Assembly: GCA_947496355.1 (NCBI GenBank)
Contig: CANMCO010000001.1
Location: forward strand, 558,001 to 622,000
From: an uncultured Aquimarina sp.
GTDB taxonomy: Bacteria; Bacteroidota; Bacteroidia; Flavobacteriales; Flavobacteriaceae
Direction: 5' to 3'
DNA: 64,000 nt
The notes beneath the pieces are model-generated. The model did no database searches and was not told the DNA's origin. It worked only from the letters and a program-made list of their open reading frames with translations. How positions within the stretch are numbered: the stretch's first letter is position 1; every line of letters starts with the position of its first letter. Both the position numbers and the translations under genes were made by a program. This document shows positions 50,760-59,826 of this stretch, piece by piece.

Positions 50760-52211
50760 ATGAAAAAAATAATCTTCTTTCTGTTATTGGGGGCATCGAT
50801 GAGTGCTCAATCAGAGTTTAACGAATTTGAAAATAATCTTATATATTCTTCAGCAGCAATAAGTCGACTTCAAGAAATTGTAGGTGATAAAAATGAAGAA
50901 TTCAGGAAATGTGACTTAACAAAAGATTTCGTTTCGATACCACAAACCAAAGGATTTTGCTTCAATATTAATGGTCATAGTTACCAAAAAATAAGAAGTG
51001 ATTTGGAGGATCATATCTCATTAGAAGATTTTAGAAAAAAATATGACCCAAATTCGAAAGTAAAATTATCTCTAATTACGAAAACAGAATATACCAATTA
51101 TAACAATCAAGAGATTATTTCGGTTACAGAAGAGCCAAATCTTAATTCGATTGAAATAGAAACGAAAGACTGGGAAAATTCAAGTTTGGGGAATTGGATT
51201 ATACATAGAGAGCGGAACAAGGTAAAAGTTTTTTATATCCAGGATACGTTTAAAACCGTTAAACTTCCGTATAAATATTCTAGGATGATTCAGTATGCTG
51301 AATGTCTAATTGATAGTACTACTCAAATACATCCGGATGAAGCAAAATCATATAGAGGTTGGTCTGAAAAAAATGAAAATTTGAATAATAGAAAAGCTCT
51401 TTACAATTATGTGGATGAACAATTCAGAGTTAAGAAACCGGTTTTGGATAAAGAAATAGCCGAAATGGATAATTATAAAAAAAAGGTAAGTTCTGAGGAG
51501 TACAAAAAATTCAAGAAAGATTTTAAAAACTGGAAAATTTTGCAATCAAATTTTTTGAGAGATTCTCTTTCAAAAAAACAATATTTCAAAGAATTACTTG
51601 ATATGGCCTATAATGAAGCCGTAAAAGAAAACAATTCTGACAACAAGTTTGAAGAGTATGTTGCAAAATATTTGTCCAAGGAAAAAGCACTAAAACTTAA
51701 AAGAAACAGAGTGGTGGTTGGCAGTTGTAGTATGGATCGTAGCCCAAGGTTTCATGCAATGAAAATTGCTCAATTATCTGCAGAGAGTTATCAATGGGAT
51801 GTATTTTTAAGAGCACATTTAAATATTATGAATGATCGGTTCCAAAGAGCGACGGATGGAAGTTATGCATGGAAACATAGAAATACTTATATAAAAGAGT
51901 TAGAGGTTTTAAATATTGATGTTCCATCGCTGATTTATGGGATTAGTCTTAGAGTAGACAACCCAAGTAAAAATCATTATTTTGGAAGTATTAGAAGAGT
52001 TGGGCGAGCCATTGCCGAAAGTAAAGATAAACAAGAAATAGAATCTGAAATAGTAGAGATGATTAAAGACAATTCTTTAGACGATTATAATAGGATGCTG
52101 GCTTTTTATTTATACCAAAATTTACGATATAATCTTGATAAAGATTATGATAAGAATAGTATTAAACCAATTAAGGATTTACTACCAGTATATTTAAGCT
52201 CGAAAGTATAG
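50760..52211 (+). CDS. Large secreted protein, family not recognised
   Basis: 483 residues from the ATG at 50760 (a longer frame from 50688 has no signal). MKKIIFFLLLGASMSAQS is a signal peptide. The mature protein is charged, with a Lys/Glu-rich helical middle (about 215-330) and a C-terminal half with CSMDRSPRFHAMKIAQLS, FLRAHLNIMNDRFQRATDGS and a helical end. I recognise no domain or catalytic motif. It follows the aldo/keto reductase by 115 bases and converges with radA, 8 bases apart. Confidence 0.75.
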   Translation: MKKIIFFLLLGASMSAQSEFNEFENNLIYSSAAISRLQEIVGDKNEEFRKCDLTKDFVSIPQTKGFCFNINGHSYQKIRSDLEDHISLEDFRKKYDPNSKVKLSLITKTEYTNYNNQEIISVTEEPNLNSIEIETKDWENSSLGNWIIHRERNKVKVFYIQDTFKTVKLPYKYSRMIQYAECLIDSTTQIHPDEAKSYRGWSEKNENLNNRKALYNYVDEQFRVKKPVLDKEIAEMDNYKKKVSSEEYKKFKKDFKNWKILQSNFLRDSLSKKQYFKELLDMAYNEAVKENNSDNKFEEYVAKYLSKEKALKLKRNRVVVGSCSMDRSPRFHAMKIAQLSAESYQWDVFLRAHLNIMNDRFQRATDGSYAWKHRNTYIKELEVLNIDVPSLIYGISLRVDNPSKNHYFGSIRRVGRAIAESKDKQEIESEIVEMIKDNSLDDYNRMLAFYLYQNLRYNLDKDYDKNSIKPIKDLLPVYLSSKV

Positions 52212-52219
52212 TCTTAATA

Positions 52220-53587
52220 TCATCCAAAAAGATACTCCACAACATCTTCAATTTTGGCAACTAACTGAATTTTGATTTGGGTAGCGCTCAAAGAGATTTT
52301 ATTATACTTAGAAACAAAGATAGTAGAGAAACCTAGTTTCTCTGCTTCTTGTATACGTTGTTCTACTTTGGTCACAGGTCTTATTTCTCCTGCCAGGCCA
52401 ACTTCTGCTGCAAAGCAAAAGTCTTTGGGTATAGAAATATCCTCGCTAGATGATAATATAGCGGCAACCACCGCAAGGTCAATCGCGGGATCATCTACTG
52501 ATATTCCTCCTGTGATATTAAGAAAAACATCCTTTGCCCCTAACCTGAAACCAGCTCTCTTTTCTAAAACAGCTAATATCATATTTAGGCGTTTCAGATT
52601 ATAACCTGTAGCACTACGCTGAGGTGTTCCGTAAACCGCTGTGCTCACTAATGCTTGTATTTCTATCATTAATGGCCGCATTCCCTCTAGAGTTGAAGCT
52701 ATGGCTGTACCGCTTAGTTCTTCATCTTTTTTAGAGATTAAAATCTCACTGGGGTTATTTACTTCTCGCAGGCCACTTCCTTGCATTTCATAAATACCTA
52801 GCTCAGATGTAGAACCAAATCTGTTTTTTAAGGCACGTAAAATTCTGTATACATGGTTACGATCCCCTTCAAATTGTAATACGGTGTCTACCATATGTTC
52901 CAGAATTTTTGGTCCTGCAATATTTCCATCTTTGGTAATATGACCTATAAGGACAACTGGAGTTGCTGTCTCTTTAGCAAACTTGATCAATTCTGTAGTG
53001 CATTCTTTGATTTGCGAGATACTACCTGCGCTACTTTCAATATAGTCACTATGCAACGTTTGTATAGAATCTATTATTACAATGTCGGGTTCAGTAGCTT
53101 CTATTTGTCTAAATATATTTTGAGTTTTGGTTTCTGTAAGGATTAAGCAATTATCAGTTTTAGAAGTAATACGTTCTGCACGCATCTTGATTTGCTTCTG
53201 ACTTTCTTCTCCAGAGACATACAGTGTTTTATAGGGTAGTTGAAGGCTAATCTGAAGCAACAATGTGCTTTTACCTATTCCTGGTTCTCCTCCTAAAAGG
53301 GTTAAAGAACCGGGGACTAACCCCCCGCCAAGAACACGATTAAGCTCTGTATCTTCTGTATTATACCTGGCTTCTTTACTAGTGTCAATTTCCGAGATAC
53401 GAAGTGGTTTGGCTACAGCGCTAACTTTTGATGTAGATGTTGCAGTTTTCCAATCGCTTTTCTCTGCTTTTTGCACTACCTCTTCTGCAATAGTATTCCA
53501 TTCCTTACAGGATGTACATTGCCCCTGCCATTTGGCATACTGAGCCCCACAGTTCTGACAGAAAAAAACAGTTTTGGTTTTAGCCAT
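52220..53587 (-). CDS. radA: DNA repair protein RadA
   Basis: 455 residues. It helps RecA with branch migration in homologous recombination. N-terminal zinc ribbon C10, C13, C24, C27 (FCQNCGAQY, CTSCKEW), Walker A GGEPGIGKST (99-108), the RadA motif KNRFGST, and a C-terminal Lon-protease-like domain without its catalytic pair. Length and order are standard. It starts 62 bases after the terminator of the esterase-like gene. Confidence 0.98.
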   Translation of the reverse strand: MAKTKTVFFCQNCGAQYAKWQGQCTSCKEWNTIAEEVVQKAEKSDWKTATSTSKVSAVAKPLRISEIDTSKEARYNTEDTELNRVLGGGLVPGSLTLLGGEPGIGKSTLLLQISLQLPYKTLYVSGEESQKQIKMRAERITSKTDNCLILTETKTQNIFRQIEATEPDIVIIDSIQTLHSDYIESSAGSISQIKECTTELIKFAKETATPVVLIGHITKDGNIAGPKILEHMVDTVLQFEGDRNHVYRILRALKNRFGSTSELGIYEMQGSGLREVNNPSEILISKKDEELSGTAIASTLEGMRPLMIEIQALVSTAVYGTPQRSATGYNLKRLNMILAVLEKRAGFRLGAKDVFLNITGGISVDDPAIDLAVVAAILSSSEDISIPKDFCFAAEVGLAGEIRPVTKVEQRIQEAEKLGFSTIFVSKYNKISLSATQIKIQLVAKIEDVVEYLFG

Positions 53588-53649
53588 AAATATAATGATG
53601 AGGTGTAAAAATACTATTATTTAGCTTTAAAACTAAAGCTGTATAAATA

Positions 53650-53679
53650 AAAAAAGATCCTTTTAAGGACCTTTTTTTA
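53650..53679 (-). terminator. Terminator after the esterase-like gene
   Basis: Minus-strand AAAAAGGTCC and GGATCTTTTT pair over 10 bases (one mismatch) with a 4-base A/T loop extension, ending in seven T. It lies 20 bases after the stop at 53699 and separates that gene from radA. Confidence 0.8.
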
Positions 53680-53698
53680 TTTATAATTTTCTGAAAAT

Positions 53699-54859
53699 TT
53701 ACCATCCAAAATCTTCTTTAATCTTATTTACTTTATCAAGCATATAGTCTTTGGTTAAGAAAGCAACTTCTGCAAGTTGAAAACCATTTTCGTATGCTCT
53801 CATTGCTTTTTTAGGTTCTCCTGTTTGTTCATAAAATATTCCAAGATAATAGTGCCCTAGCATAGTATCTGGATGCTCTTTTATAGCTAATTTCCCTAGA
53901 GGTTCTAATTCATTCCATCTCTCATTTTCATCTCTAGCCTTTTTTTCGATAGCTGTAGATACTGCTATAAAATCGTTTACTCTTATTTCACGTTTAATAC
54001 CGTACAATTGCTCAGTGGTTTTATACATGTCTACAAGGTAATCGTATACAGAGGTTTCTAAAGGTAATAGTACTTCTTTATATGTTTTTTTACTTATCGG
54101 GCGGTACATTTCGAACATAGCTTCGAGTGCCTTTGGAACTCCTCTTCCCACCAAAGTGTAATGGGATGACTCCTCAAAATTATCGAAAAAATAATGCATG
54201 TCTGAGTTATCTACAGTTTGCATTTGTTCGTCTAAAGCTATAACTCCTTTTTTAATACCTTCTGCATCATTAGTAGCAGTGGCCAGATAATACCATATGT
54301 CTGATGAAGAAGTTAGTTTACTAGAAATACGTTCTGTCATTGGTGGCGCTAACTCTGGACTAAGACATATATATCCCTGAAAAATAGGGTTGTCTTTAAA
54401 CAAAAAATAATTAATAAAGTTAGCAGTATAATCGTGACCTACAATAATTTTTAATTGAGCCGTGCGATATGTTTGATTTAAATAAGGAACAAGTTCCTGT
54501 CCAATAAATTCAAAAAACTCTGCGCCTTTAAGAGTTGGTAAAAATTCTGCAGTATCATATTCGCAATCACCTTCTCTTGTTTTCTTTTGATTGACACCTA
54601 CTACAATAGACTCGGGCATATCCTCCCAATAGGAAAAATAATCAACGTTTCCTGCAACAGGCTCAAAAAGGTAATCACCATCTAATACAATAATTAAAGG
54701 GTATGTTTTTTTTACATTTTTCTTGTAATTACGGGGCAGCTGTATTTTTAGTTCTCGGCTTTGGTCTAATTTTATAGACCTAAAAGACTCATAAATGGCT
54801 TGGGAATATGCTGATGTTGAAAGTATAAATGCAATAGCAATAATTCCAATATTTCTCAT
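53699..54859 (-). CDS. Exported alpha/beta-hydrolase (esterase-D-like) with Asp at the nucleophile position
   Basis: 386 residues from the ATG at 54859 (a TTG at 54883 lies before the signal peptide). Signal peptide MRNIGIIAIAFILSTSAYSQ. The N-terminal 270 residues follow the COG2819/esterase-D fold: YPLIIVLDGDYLF, FFEFIGQELVPYLNQTYR, then the nucleophile elbow IIVGHDYTANF, with D143 where relatives have Ser (GHSxGG). A His candidate is in SSHYTLVG. The C-terminus (about 325-385) has TPR-like helices. It may be a non-hydrolytic relative or an Asp-nucleophile enzyme. It lies 48 bases after the flippase gene. Confidence 0.85.
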   Translation of the reverse strand: MRNIGIIAIAFILSTSAYSQAIYESFRSIKLDQSRELKIQLPRNYKKNVKKTYPLIIVLDGDYLFEPVAGNVDYFSYWEDMPESIVVGVNQKKTREGDCEYDTAEFLPTLKGAEFFEFIGQELVPYLNQTYRTAQLKIIVGHDYTANFINYFLFKDNPIFQGYICLSPELAPPMTERISSKLTSSSDIWYYLATATNDAEGIKKGVIALDEQMQTVDNSDMHYFFDNFEESSHYTLVGRGVPKALEAMFEMYRPISKKTYKEVLLPLETSVYDYLVDMYKTTEQLYGIKREIRVNDFIAVSTAIEKKARDENERWNELEPLGKLAIKEHPDTMLGHYYLGIFYEQTGEPKKAMRAYENGFQLAEVAFLTKDYMLDKVNKIKEDFGW

Positions 54860-54906
54860 GATAATATTATTAAGGTTAAGCAAGGGACAATATATAAATA
54901 ATTTCT

Positions 54907-55878
54907 TTATTTATCTCTGTTTAAAATAGGTAGAAACAAAAACGATAACGCACCTATAACAATATTTATTACTGTTTGAGACCCCCATAAGATCCAGCCA
55001 AAAGCTTCTCCATCACTTTTTTCGAACCCAAAAAACACAAAAACAGCACCAACAACAATAGGGAAAGGAAAAAGACCAATACCTCCATTTGTAGTTGACA
55101 TTGAGAAAGATCCCACTACAAATGCAATCAGAATTACACCAATAGAAGAACTACTAAGATTAGGAACGGCAAATTTTACAACGTAAAACATCAGAACATA
55201 TAGGAACCATATCAATACCGTATGAAAAATAAAAGCCCATTTCTTTTTCATGGTAAATATACTTTTCATACCATCCCAAAGACCCATTCCGAAATCCCTT
55301 ATTTTGATAATATACTTATGAGAGGATTTTTTAAGAATTTGAAGACCTATAAAACCAACCAAAATAAGTATTAGGATCATCCCTAGAGTATATAAAGGAT
55401 TGATGTTTCTATCGCTAAAAAAATTTAGTAGATATTCTGTTTGAAGAATGCCCGCAGCTAGAGTAATAATAATTAGCATTATTAAATCCACGATCCTTTC
55501 TGATACTATAGTTCCAAATACTTTTTCAAAAGGTATTTTTTCATATGTAGTCATGGTCACTCCTCTAAGTACTTCACCAGATCTGGGAATTCCTAAATTA
55601 GCTAAATACCCAATCATTACGGCCATAAAGCTATTATAAAGCCTAGGTGAGTGACCTAGCGGATTTAATATGAATTTCCAGCGATAAGCTCTCGAAAGAT
55701 GAGATATAATACCTAGTACTACCGAAGTAGAAACCCATATTGGGTTTGCATTAATAATATTATCTAATAGATTTTTTCGATATTCTGGGGTTGAAGAACT
55801 TAGTAAGTACCAAATTAAAAAAACTCCCAAGATTAGTGGGAGTGATACTTTAAGAAATTTTATGAGTTTAGGATTCAC
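54907..55878 (-). CDS. Flippase-like membrane protein (UPF0104/LPG synthase TM region)
   Basis: 323 residues with eight hydrophobic segments. The family hallmark is the GYLANLGIPRSGEVLRG stretch and a later TTNGGIGLFPFP stretch, both with conserved polar residues inside the membrane. Relatives include the flippase half of MprF and other lipid or glycolipid transporters; no catalytic domain is fused here, so a lipid-carrier flip is inferred. It starts 4 bases after the panD stop and is cotranscribed with panC-panD. Confidence 0.9.
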   Translation of the reverse strand: MNPKLIKFLKVSLPLILGVFLIWYLLSSSTPEYRKNLLDNIINANPIWVSTSVVLGIISHLSRAYRWKFILNPLGHSPRLYNSFMAVMIGYLANLGIPRSGEVLRGVTMTTYEKIPFEKVFGTIVSERIVDLIMLIIITLAAGILQTEYLLNFFSDRNINPLYTLGMILILILVGFIGLQILKKSSHKYIIKIRDFGMGLWDGMKSIFTMKKKWAFIFHTVLIWFLYVLMFYVVKFAVPNLSSSSIGVILIAFVVGSFSMSTTNGGIGLFPFPIVVGAVFVFFGFEKSDGEAFGWILWGSQTVINIVIGALSFLFLPILNRDK

Positions 55879-55882
55879 ACTA

Positions 55883-56233
55883 TTACTTTAACAAATTATT
55901 TTCCTCATTAGGAAATAGAAGTTTTGGCTTAAAGTTTTTGGCTTTTTCGATATCCATCATAGCATAGGTGATTAGTATAAGTACATCTCCTTTGGCTACT
56001 TTTCGTGCTGCAGCACCATTTAATGTGATTTCTCCACTATTTCTTGGTCCAGGAATAGCATAAGTTTCTAATCGTTCTCCGTTATTGTTATTTACAATCT
56101 GTACTTTTTCTCCTTCAATAATATTGGCAGCATCCATTAGATCTTGATCAATAGTAATACTACCTATATAGTTTAGGTCAGCACCAGTAACTTTAACGCG
56201 ATGAATTTTTGATTTTACTACGTGTACAAACAT
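55883..56233 (-). CDS. panD: Aspartate 1-decarboxylase
   Basis: 116 residues. It decarboxylates L-aspartate to beta-alanine for pantothenate. The self-cleavage site is G24-S25 in [11 protein letters not shown]25 becomes the pyruvoyl group. Other conserved positions include K9 (VKSKIHRV), [12 protein letters not shown] and the [12 protein letters not shown] block. It is 19 bases downstream of panC on the same strand, so both halves of the pantothenate condensation are coexpressed. Confidence 0.97.
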   Translation of the reverse strand: MFVHVVKSKIHRVKVTGADLNYIGSITIDQDLMDAANIIEGEKVQIVNNNNGERLETYAIPGPRNSGEITLNGAAARKVAKGDVLILITYAMMDIEKAKNFKPKLLFPNEENNLLK

Positions 56234-56252
56234 GTTACAAAGTTAGTTATTT

Positions 56253-57104
56253 TTAATTTAGGGCAATGTTATCAATAAGTCTTATGTCACCGGCAAATAC
56301 AGCTATAAATGCTCGATATTTAGTATCTTTTTGTTTTCGTTTAATTGATTTTAAGTCAGATACCTTGGCAATCTCAAAATATTCTAATTTCAACTCTTCA
56401 TTTTTTTTGAGTTGAAGTGATACCCATTCATTCAACTTGACAGCACTTTTTGTGCCAAAGTCTTTTTTAGCTTGTTTCAGTATTTTGTATATCAGAGGAG
56501 AAGCTTTAAGTTGCTTTTCGTTTAGCCTTTTGTTTCTTGAGCTTAGCGCTAAACCACTGTCTTCTCTATATATAGGGCATCCTATTATTTGAACAGGCAT
56601 TTTTTCAATTTCAACCAATTTTCTAACAATTTGTAATTGCTGAAAATCCTTTTCACCAAAATAAGCTCTAGTTGGCGAAACAATTGTAAATAAATGTTTT
56701 AATACAGTTCCTACTCCATCAAAATGTCCAGGTCTGAATTTACCTTCCATTTCGTTTTCTAATCCGCCGAAGTTATAATTAATAGATGACATTTGATCTC
56801 CATAAACTTCTTTCGGAGAAGGAGCAAACACAATAATATCGTTAGATTTTAATTCTGACAAAAGTTTAACATCAGACTCAAGAGTTCGTGGATAATTGAC
56901 TAAATCTTCAGAATTATTGAATTGAGTAGGGTTTACAAATATGCTAGTTACTACAATGTCATTTTCTGCTATAGCCCTTTCTACCAGTGCAAGATGCCCT
57001 TTGTGTAGTGCTCCCATTGTTGGCACAAAGCCTACTGTCTTTTGATCTCTTTTTAGAGCTGCAACATTAGCAACTAAATCTCGTCTTTTTTCGTGTACCT
57101 GCAT
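56253..57104 (-). CDS. panC: Pantothenate synthetase (pantoate-beta-alanine ligase)
   Basis: 283 residues. It joins pantoate to the beta-alanine made by PanD using ATP. The nucleotide-binding HKGH is at 34-37 (GFVPTMGALHKGHLALV), followed by FVNPTQFNNSEDL, the active-site RPGHFDGVGTV and FGEKDFQQLQIV. The KMSKS-like end is EDSGLALSSRN. It is the first gene of the panC-panD-flippase run and is divergent from the glycogen-synthase-like gene, 112 bases apart. Confidence 0.97.
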   Translation of the reverse strand: MQVHEKRRDLVANVAALKRDQKTVGFVPTMGALHKGHLALVERAIAENDIVVTSIFVNPTQFNNSEDLVNYPRTLESDVKLLSELKSNDIIVFAPSPKEVYGDQMSSINYNFGGLENEMEGKFRPGHFDGVGTVLKHLFTIVSPTRAYFGEKDFQQLQIVRKLVEIEKMPVQIIGCPIYREDSGLALSSRNKRLNEKQLKASPLIYKILKQAKKDFGTKSAVKLNEWVSLQLKKNEELKLEYFEIAKVSDLKSIKRKQKDTKYRAFIAVFAGDIRLIDNIALN

Positions 57105-57166
57105 TAAACTAAAACTTAAAGGCGGTTCAAAAATAAGATATTACTAGCAGACTGCATAAATTTTCG

Positions 57167-57174
57167 TAATTTTG
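57167..57174 (+). promoter_or_regulatory. -7 element TAnnTTTG before the glycogen-synthase-like gene
   Basis: TAATTTTG fits the consensus, 43 bases before the start at 57217. No TTG at 17-23 bases upstream (a TTA at 57141-57143 is 23 bases away). Half-site call. Confidence 0.4.
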
Positions 57175-57216
57175 CAAAATTAATTCCAAAAGGAGGACGA
57201 TAAAAGTATCGATTAT

Positions 57217-58026
57217 ATGAAAGATAAGAGGATATTGTATGTATCATCAGAAGTAATACCTTACCTACCAGAGACCGAAATCTCATCTATGTCTTTTGAA
57301 GCGCCAAGGATGGTGAGCAGCAAAGGAGGCCAAATAAGAATTTTTATGCCTAGATATGGTAATATTAATGAAAGAAGACATCAGTTGCATGAAGTGATTC
57401 GTCTTTCTGGTATGAATTTGGTTATAAATGATTTGGATATGCCCCTTATCATTAAAGTAGCTTCAATACCAAAAGAACGTATGCAGGTTTACTTTATAGA
57501 TAATGAAGACTATTTCAAGAGGAAAGCAACGCTTACAGATGAAGAAGGAAATTTGTTTCCAGATAATGATGAAAGAGCAATCTTTTTTGCAAAAGGAGTA
57601 ATCGAAACAGTTAAAAAATTAAACTGGTCTCCAGATGTTATTCATGTTCATGGCTGGTTGGCTTCTCTTTTGCCTTTATATCTAAAAAATTATTATGCTA
57701 ATGAACCTCTTTTTGGTCATAGTAAAATAGTGACTTCTGTTTATGATCATGGTTATGAAGGTACCCTTGATAATAATATGATGGGAAAGGTAAAGTTTGA
57801 TGGTATAGCCGAAGAAAAAATTAGTGTTTTGGAAAAGCCAACATACAATAATGTTATGAAAGTGGCTATTGATAACTCTGATGCTATTATTGTTGGTTCA
57901 GAAAAAATTCCAGAAGAACTTGTAGATCATTTAAAAAATGTTGATCAACCAGTATTAGAATATAAAAAACCAGATGAATTTGCAGATGCCTATGAGGCCT
58001 TTTATCAAACAGAGGTGTTGGTATAA
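57217..58026 (+). CDS. Glycogen synthase-like protein (GT5 N-terminal domain only)
   Basis: 269 residues, about half a normal GT5 glycogen synthase. It has the N-terminal catalytic domain features: ILYVSSEVIPYLP at the start, then SSKGGQIRIFMPRYG (the GG glucan/nucleotide loop, where K is usually in KxGG) and DVIHVHGWLASLLPLYLK. The GT1-type C-terminal half is absent, and the stop is followed at once by the DUF4270 gene, so it is not a simple frameshift within this window. Enzymatic activity is therefore in doubt; such short forms are common in Bacteroidota. Confidence 0.85.
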   Translation: MKDKRILYVSSEVIPYLPETEISSMSFEAPRMVSSKGGQIRIFMPRYGNINERRHQLHEVIRLSGMNLVINDLDMPLIIKVASIPKERMQVYFIDNEDYFKRKATLTDEEGNLFPDNDERAIFFAKGVIETVKKLNWSPDVIHVHGWLASLLPLYLKNYYANEPLFGHSKIVTSVYDHGYEGTLDNNMMGKVKFDGIAEEKISVLEKPTYNNVMKVAIDNSDAIIVGSEKIPEELVDHLKNVDQPVLEYKKPDEFADAYEAFYQTEVLV

Positions 58027-58042
58027 GCAAAATGAATTATTT

Positions 58043-59803
58043 ATGAAATTGAGGAATACATTATTTAAAATAATGGCTATAGTAGCTGTTGTTTTTACCT
58101 TTTTATCTTGTGATAACGAGTTTAGCCCTGTAGGGGGTGAGATTATAGGGGGTGTTAATTTTCAAGACAGTTTATATGTGGCTACACCCGTTGCATATAG
58201 TAAAAAATTTGAGAGAGTACAGACTAATGGTTTGATTAGAGATGTACAAGGTGTTCAAACCAATTTTCAAGCTAATTTATTAGGTGTATATAATGATCCG
58301 ATATATGGCCCATCAGAGTATAGCATTTTATCTCAGGTACAACCAAGTGAATTTGATCCTGATTTCGGTACTAATCCTGTTTTGGATAAAGTGATTCTAA
58401 GTTTACCTTATTTCAGTACTGTTGAAAGTACCGAGTCCCAGTCACTAACATTAGGAAGTGGTGAGGTTATAACAGAAACGGTTACGAAATATACACTAGA
58501 TTCTATTTACCAAAATAACTCTTTCAGGCTTTCTGTATTTCAATCAAATTACTTCTTAAGAAACTTTGATCCTAGCTCTAATGAAAGACAAATTTATTAT
58601 TCTGATGATATTGCTAATTTTGGATCCCAAGTTGAAGGAGACGGAACGCCCTTGGTTACTGTAGAAGATTTTATTCCATCACCTGATGAGATAATCATAG
58701 ATGAAATTGTTAAAGATGTTGATGACTTAGACTCATTGGTAAGCAGAAGTAGGTTGAGCCCAAGATTAAGAATTGAGCTTCCTGTGCAAGTATTTAAAGA
58801 ACAATTTATAGATAAGCAAGGAGGTACTGAGTTAAGTAATGCAGATAATTTTAATAATTATTTTAGAGGAATTTATATTAAAGCAGAGCCAACTAACGGT
58901 ACAGGTAATTTACTTTACCTAAACGTGAGAGAAGGCAATATCACATTACAATATACCGCTGATTCTGATACGCAAACTGATGATGCTCAGACTGATAATA
59001 CAACAGAAAGAGAACAGCGGGAATTTACATTGTCATTTACTGGAAATATAATAAACTCTATTACTACTCAATTAGAGCCAACAATTGCCGAAGAACTGAA
59101 AGCTGAGAATCAGGATCAAGTTAATGGCGAGGAGAATCTATATTTAAAAGGAGGAGACGGATCTTTTGCGGTAATTGATTTGTTTAATAAATGTGTAGAA
59201 TTTGATGACGATGGAAACTTTATTCTAGACGAAAACGGAGGCCCCATTTTTATTGATTGCCCAGCAGCAACAGAAGAAAAAAAGACAGAATTAGACTTTT
59301 TGAAAAGCCAAAATTGGCTAATAAATGATGCAAGTCTTAAATTTTATATTAATCAAGATGTAGTCACAGCAGGAGAAACAGAACCAGAGAGAATTTATGT
59401 TTTTAACTTAGAAACAGGCGGGGTTATTGCAGATTACGGTTTGGATGCAAATTTCCAGTTATTTGATCAAAATAATCCAATAAATTCGATCCCTAATCAC
59501 TTAGGAAGAATTAGTAGAGATGCTGATGATGCAGGAGAATTTTATAGAATTAGTCTTACACAACATATAATTAACCTTTTAGGAGAGGATACCGATAATA
59601 TTAAATTGGGAGTATCTGTTTCTCAAAATGTAAATGCAGTTGTAAGTGTCGTTGGTGATACTTCTACTACAAATGATGAGATCATCCCTAACTCATCCAT
59701 TATTTCTCATGAGGGAACAATTCTCTATGGAAATGGAGCAAGTGTTCCAGAATCAAAGCGTTTAAAGCTTGAAATTTTTTATACAGAATCAACAAATAAC
59801 TAA
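58043..59803 (+). CDS. DUF4270 family lipoprotein
   Basis: 586 residues from the ATG at 58043; the longer frame starts inside the preceding gene. MKLRNTLFKIMAIVAVVFTF LSC puts the lipidated Cys at 23, followed by DNEF. The body is the beta-rich DUF4270 domain, with a long D/T/E-rich insert near residue 310. The family is restricted to Bacteroidota and has no known function; envelope location is inferred. It lies 16 bases after the glycogen-synthase-like stop and 23 before glmS, so all three are likely one transcript. Confidence 0.85.
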   Translation: MKLRNTLFKIMAIVAVVFTFLSCDNEFSPVGGEIIGGVNFQDSLYVATPVAYSKKFERVQTNGLIRDVQGVQTNFQANLLGVYNDPIYGPSEYSILSQVQPSEFDPDFGTNPVLDKVILSLPYFSTVESTESQSLTLGSGEVITETVTKYTLDSIYQNNSFRLSVFQSNYFLRNFDPSSNERQIYYSDDIANFGSQVEGDGTPLVTVEDFIPSPDEIIIDEIVKDVDDLDSLVSRSRLSPRLRIELPVQVFKEQFIDKQGGTELSNADNFNNYFRGIYIKAEPTNGTGNLLYLNVREGNITLQYTADSDTQTDDAQTDNTTEREQREFTLSFTGNIINSITTQLEPTIAEELKAENQDQVNGEENLYLKGGDGSFAVIDLFNKCVEFDDDGNFILDENGGPIFIDCPAATEEKKTELDFLKSQNWLINDASLKFYINQDVVTAGETEPERIYVFNLETGGVIADYGLDANFQLFDQNNPINSIPNHLGRISRDADDAGEFYRISLTQHIINLLGEDTDNIKLGVSVSQNVNAVVSVVGDTSTTNDEIIPNSSIISHEGTILYGNGASVPESKRLKLEIFYTESTNN

Positions 59804-59826
59804 CAGATATTAAAAAAACTTGAGTC

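Noticed and set aside
57974..58042. 23-codon N-terminal extension of the DUF4270 lipoprotein frame
   Set aside because: Lies in the end of the glycogen-synthase-like gene and puts the lipoprotein signal peptide inside the protein.
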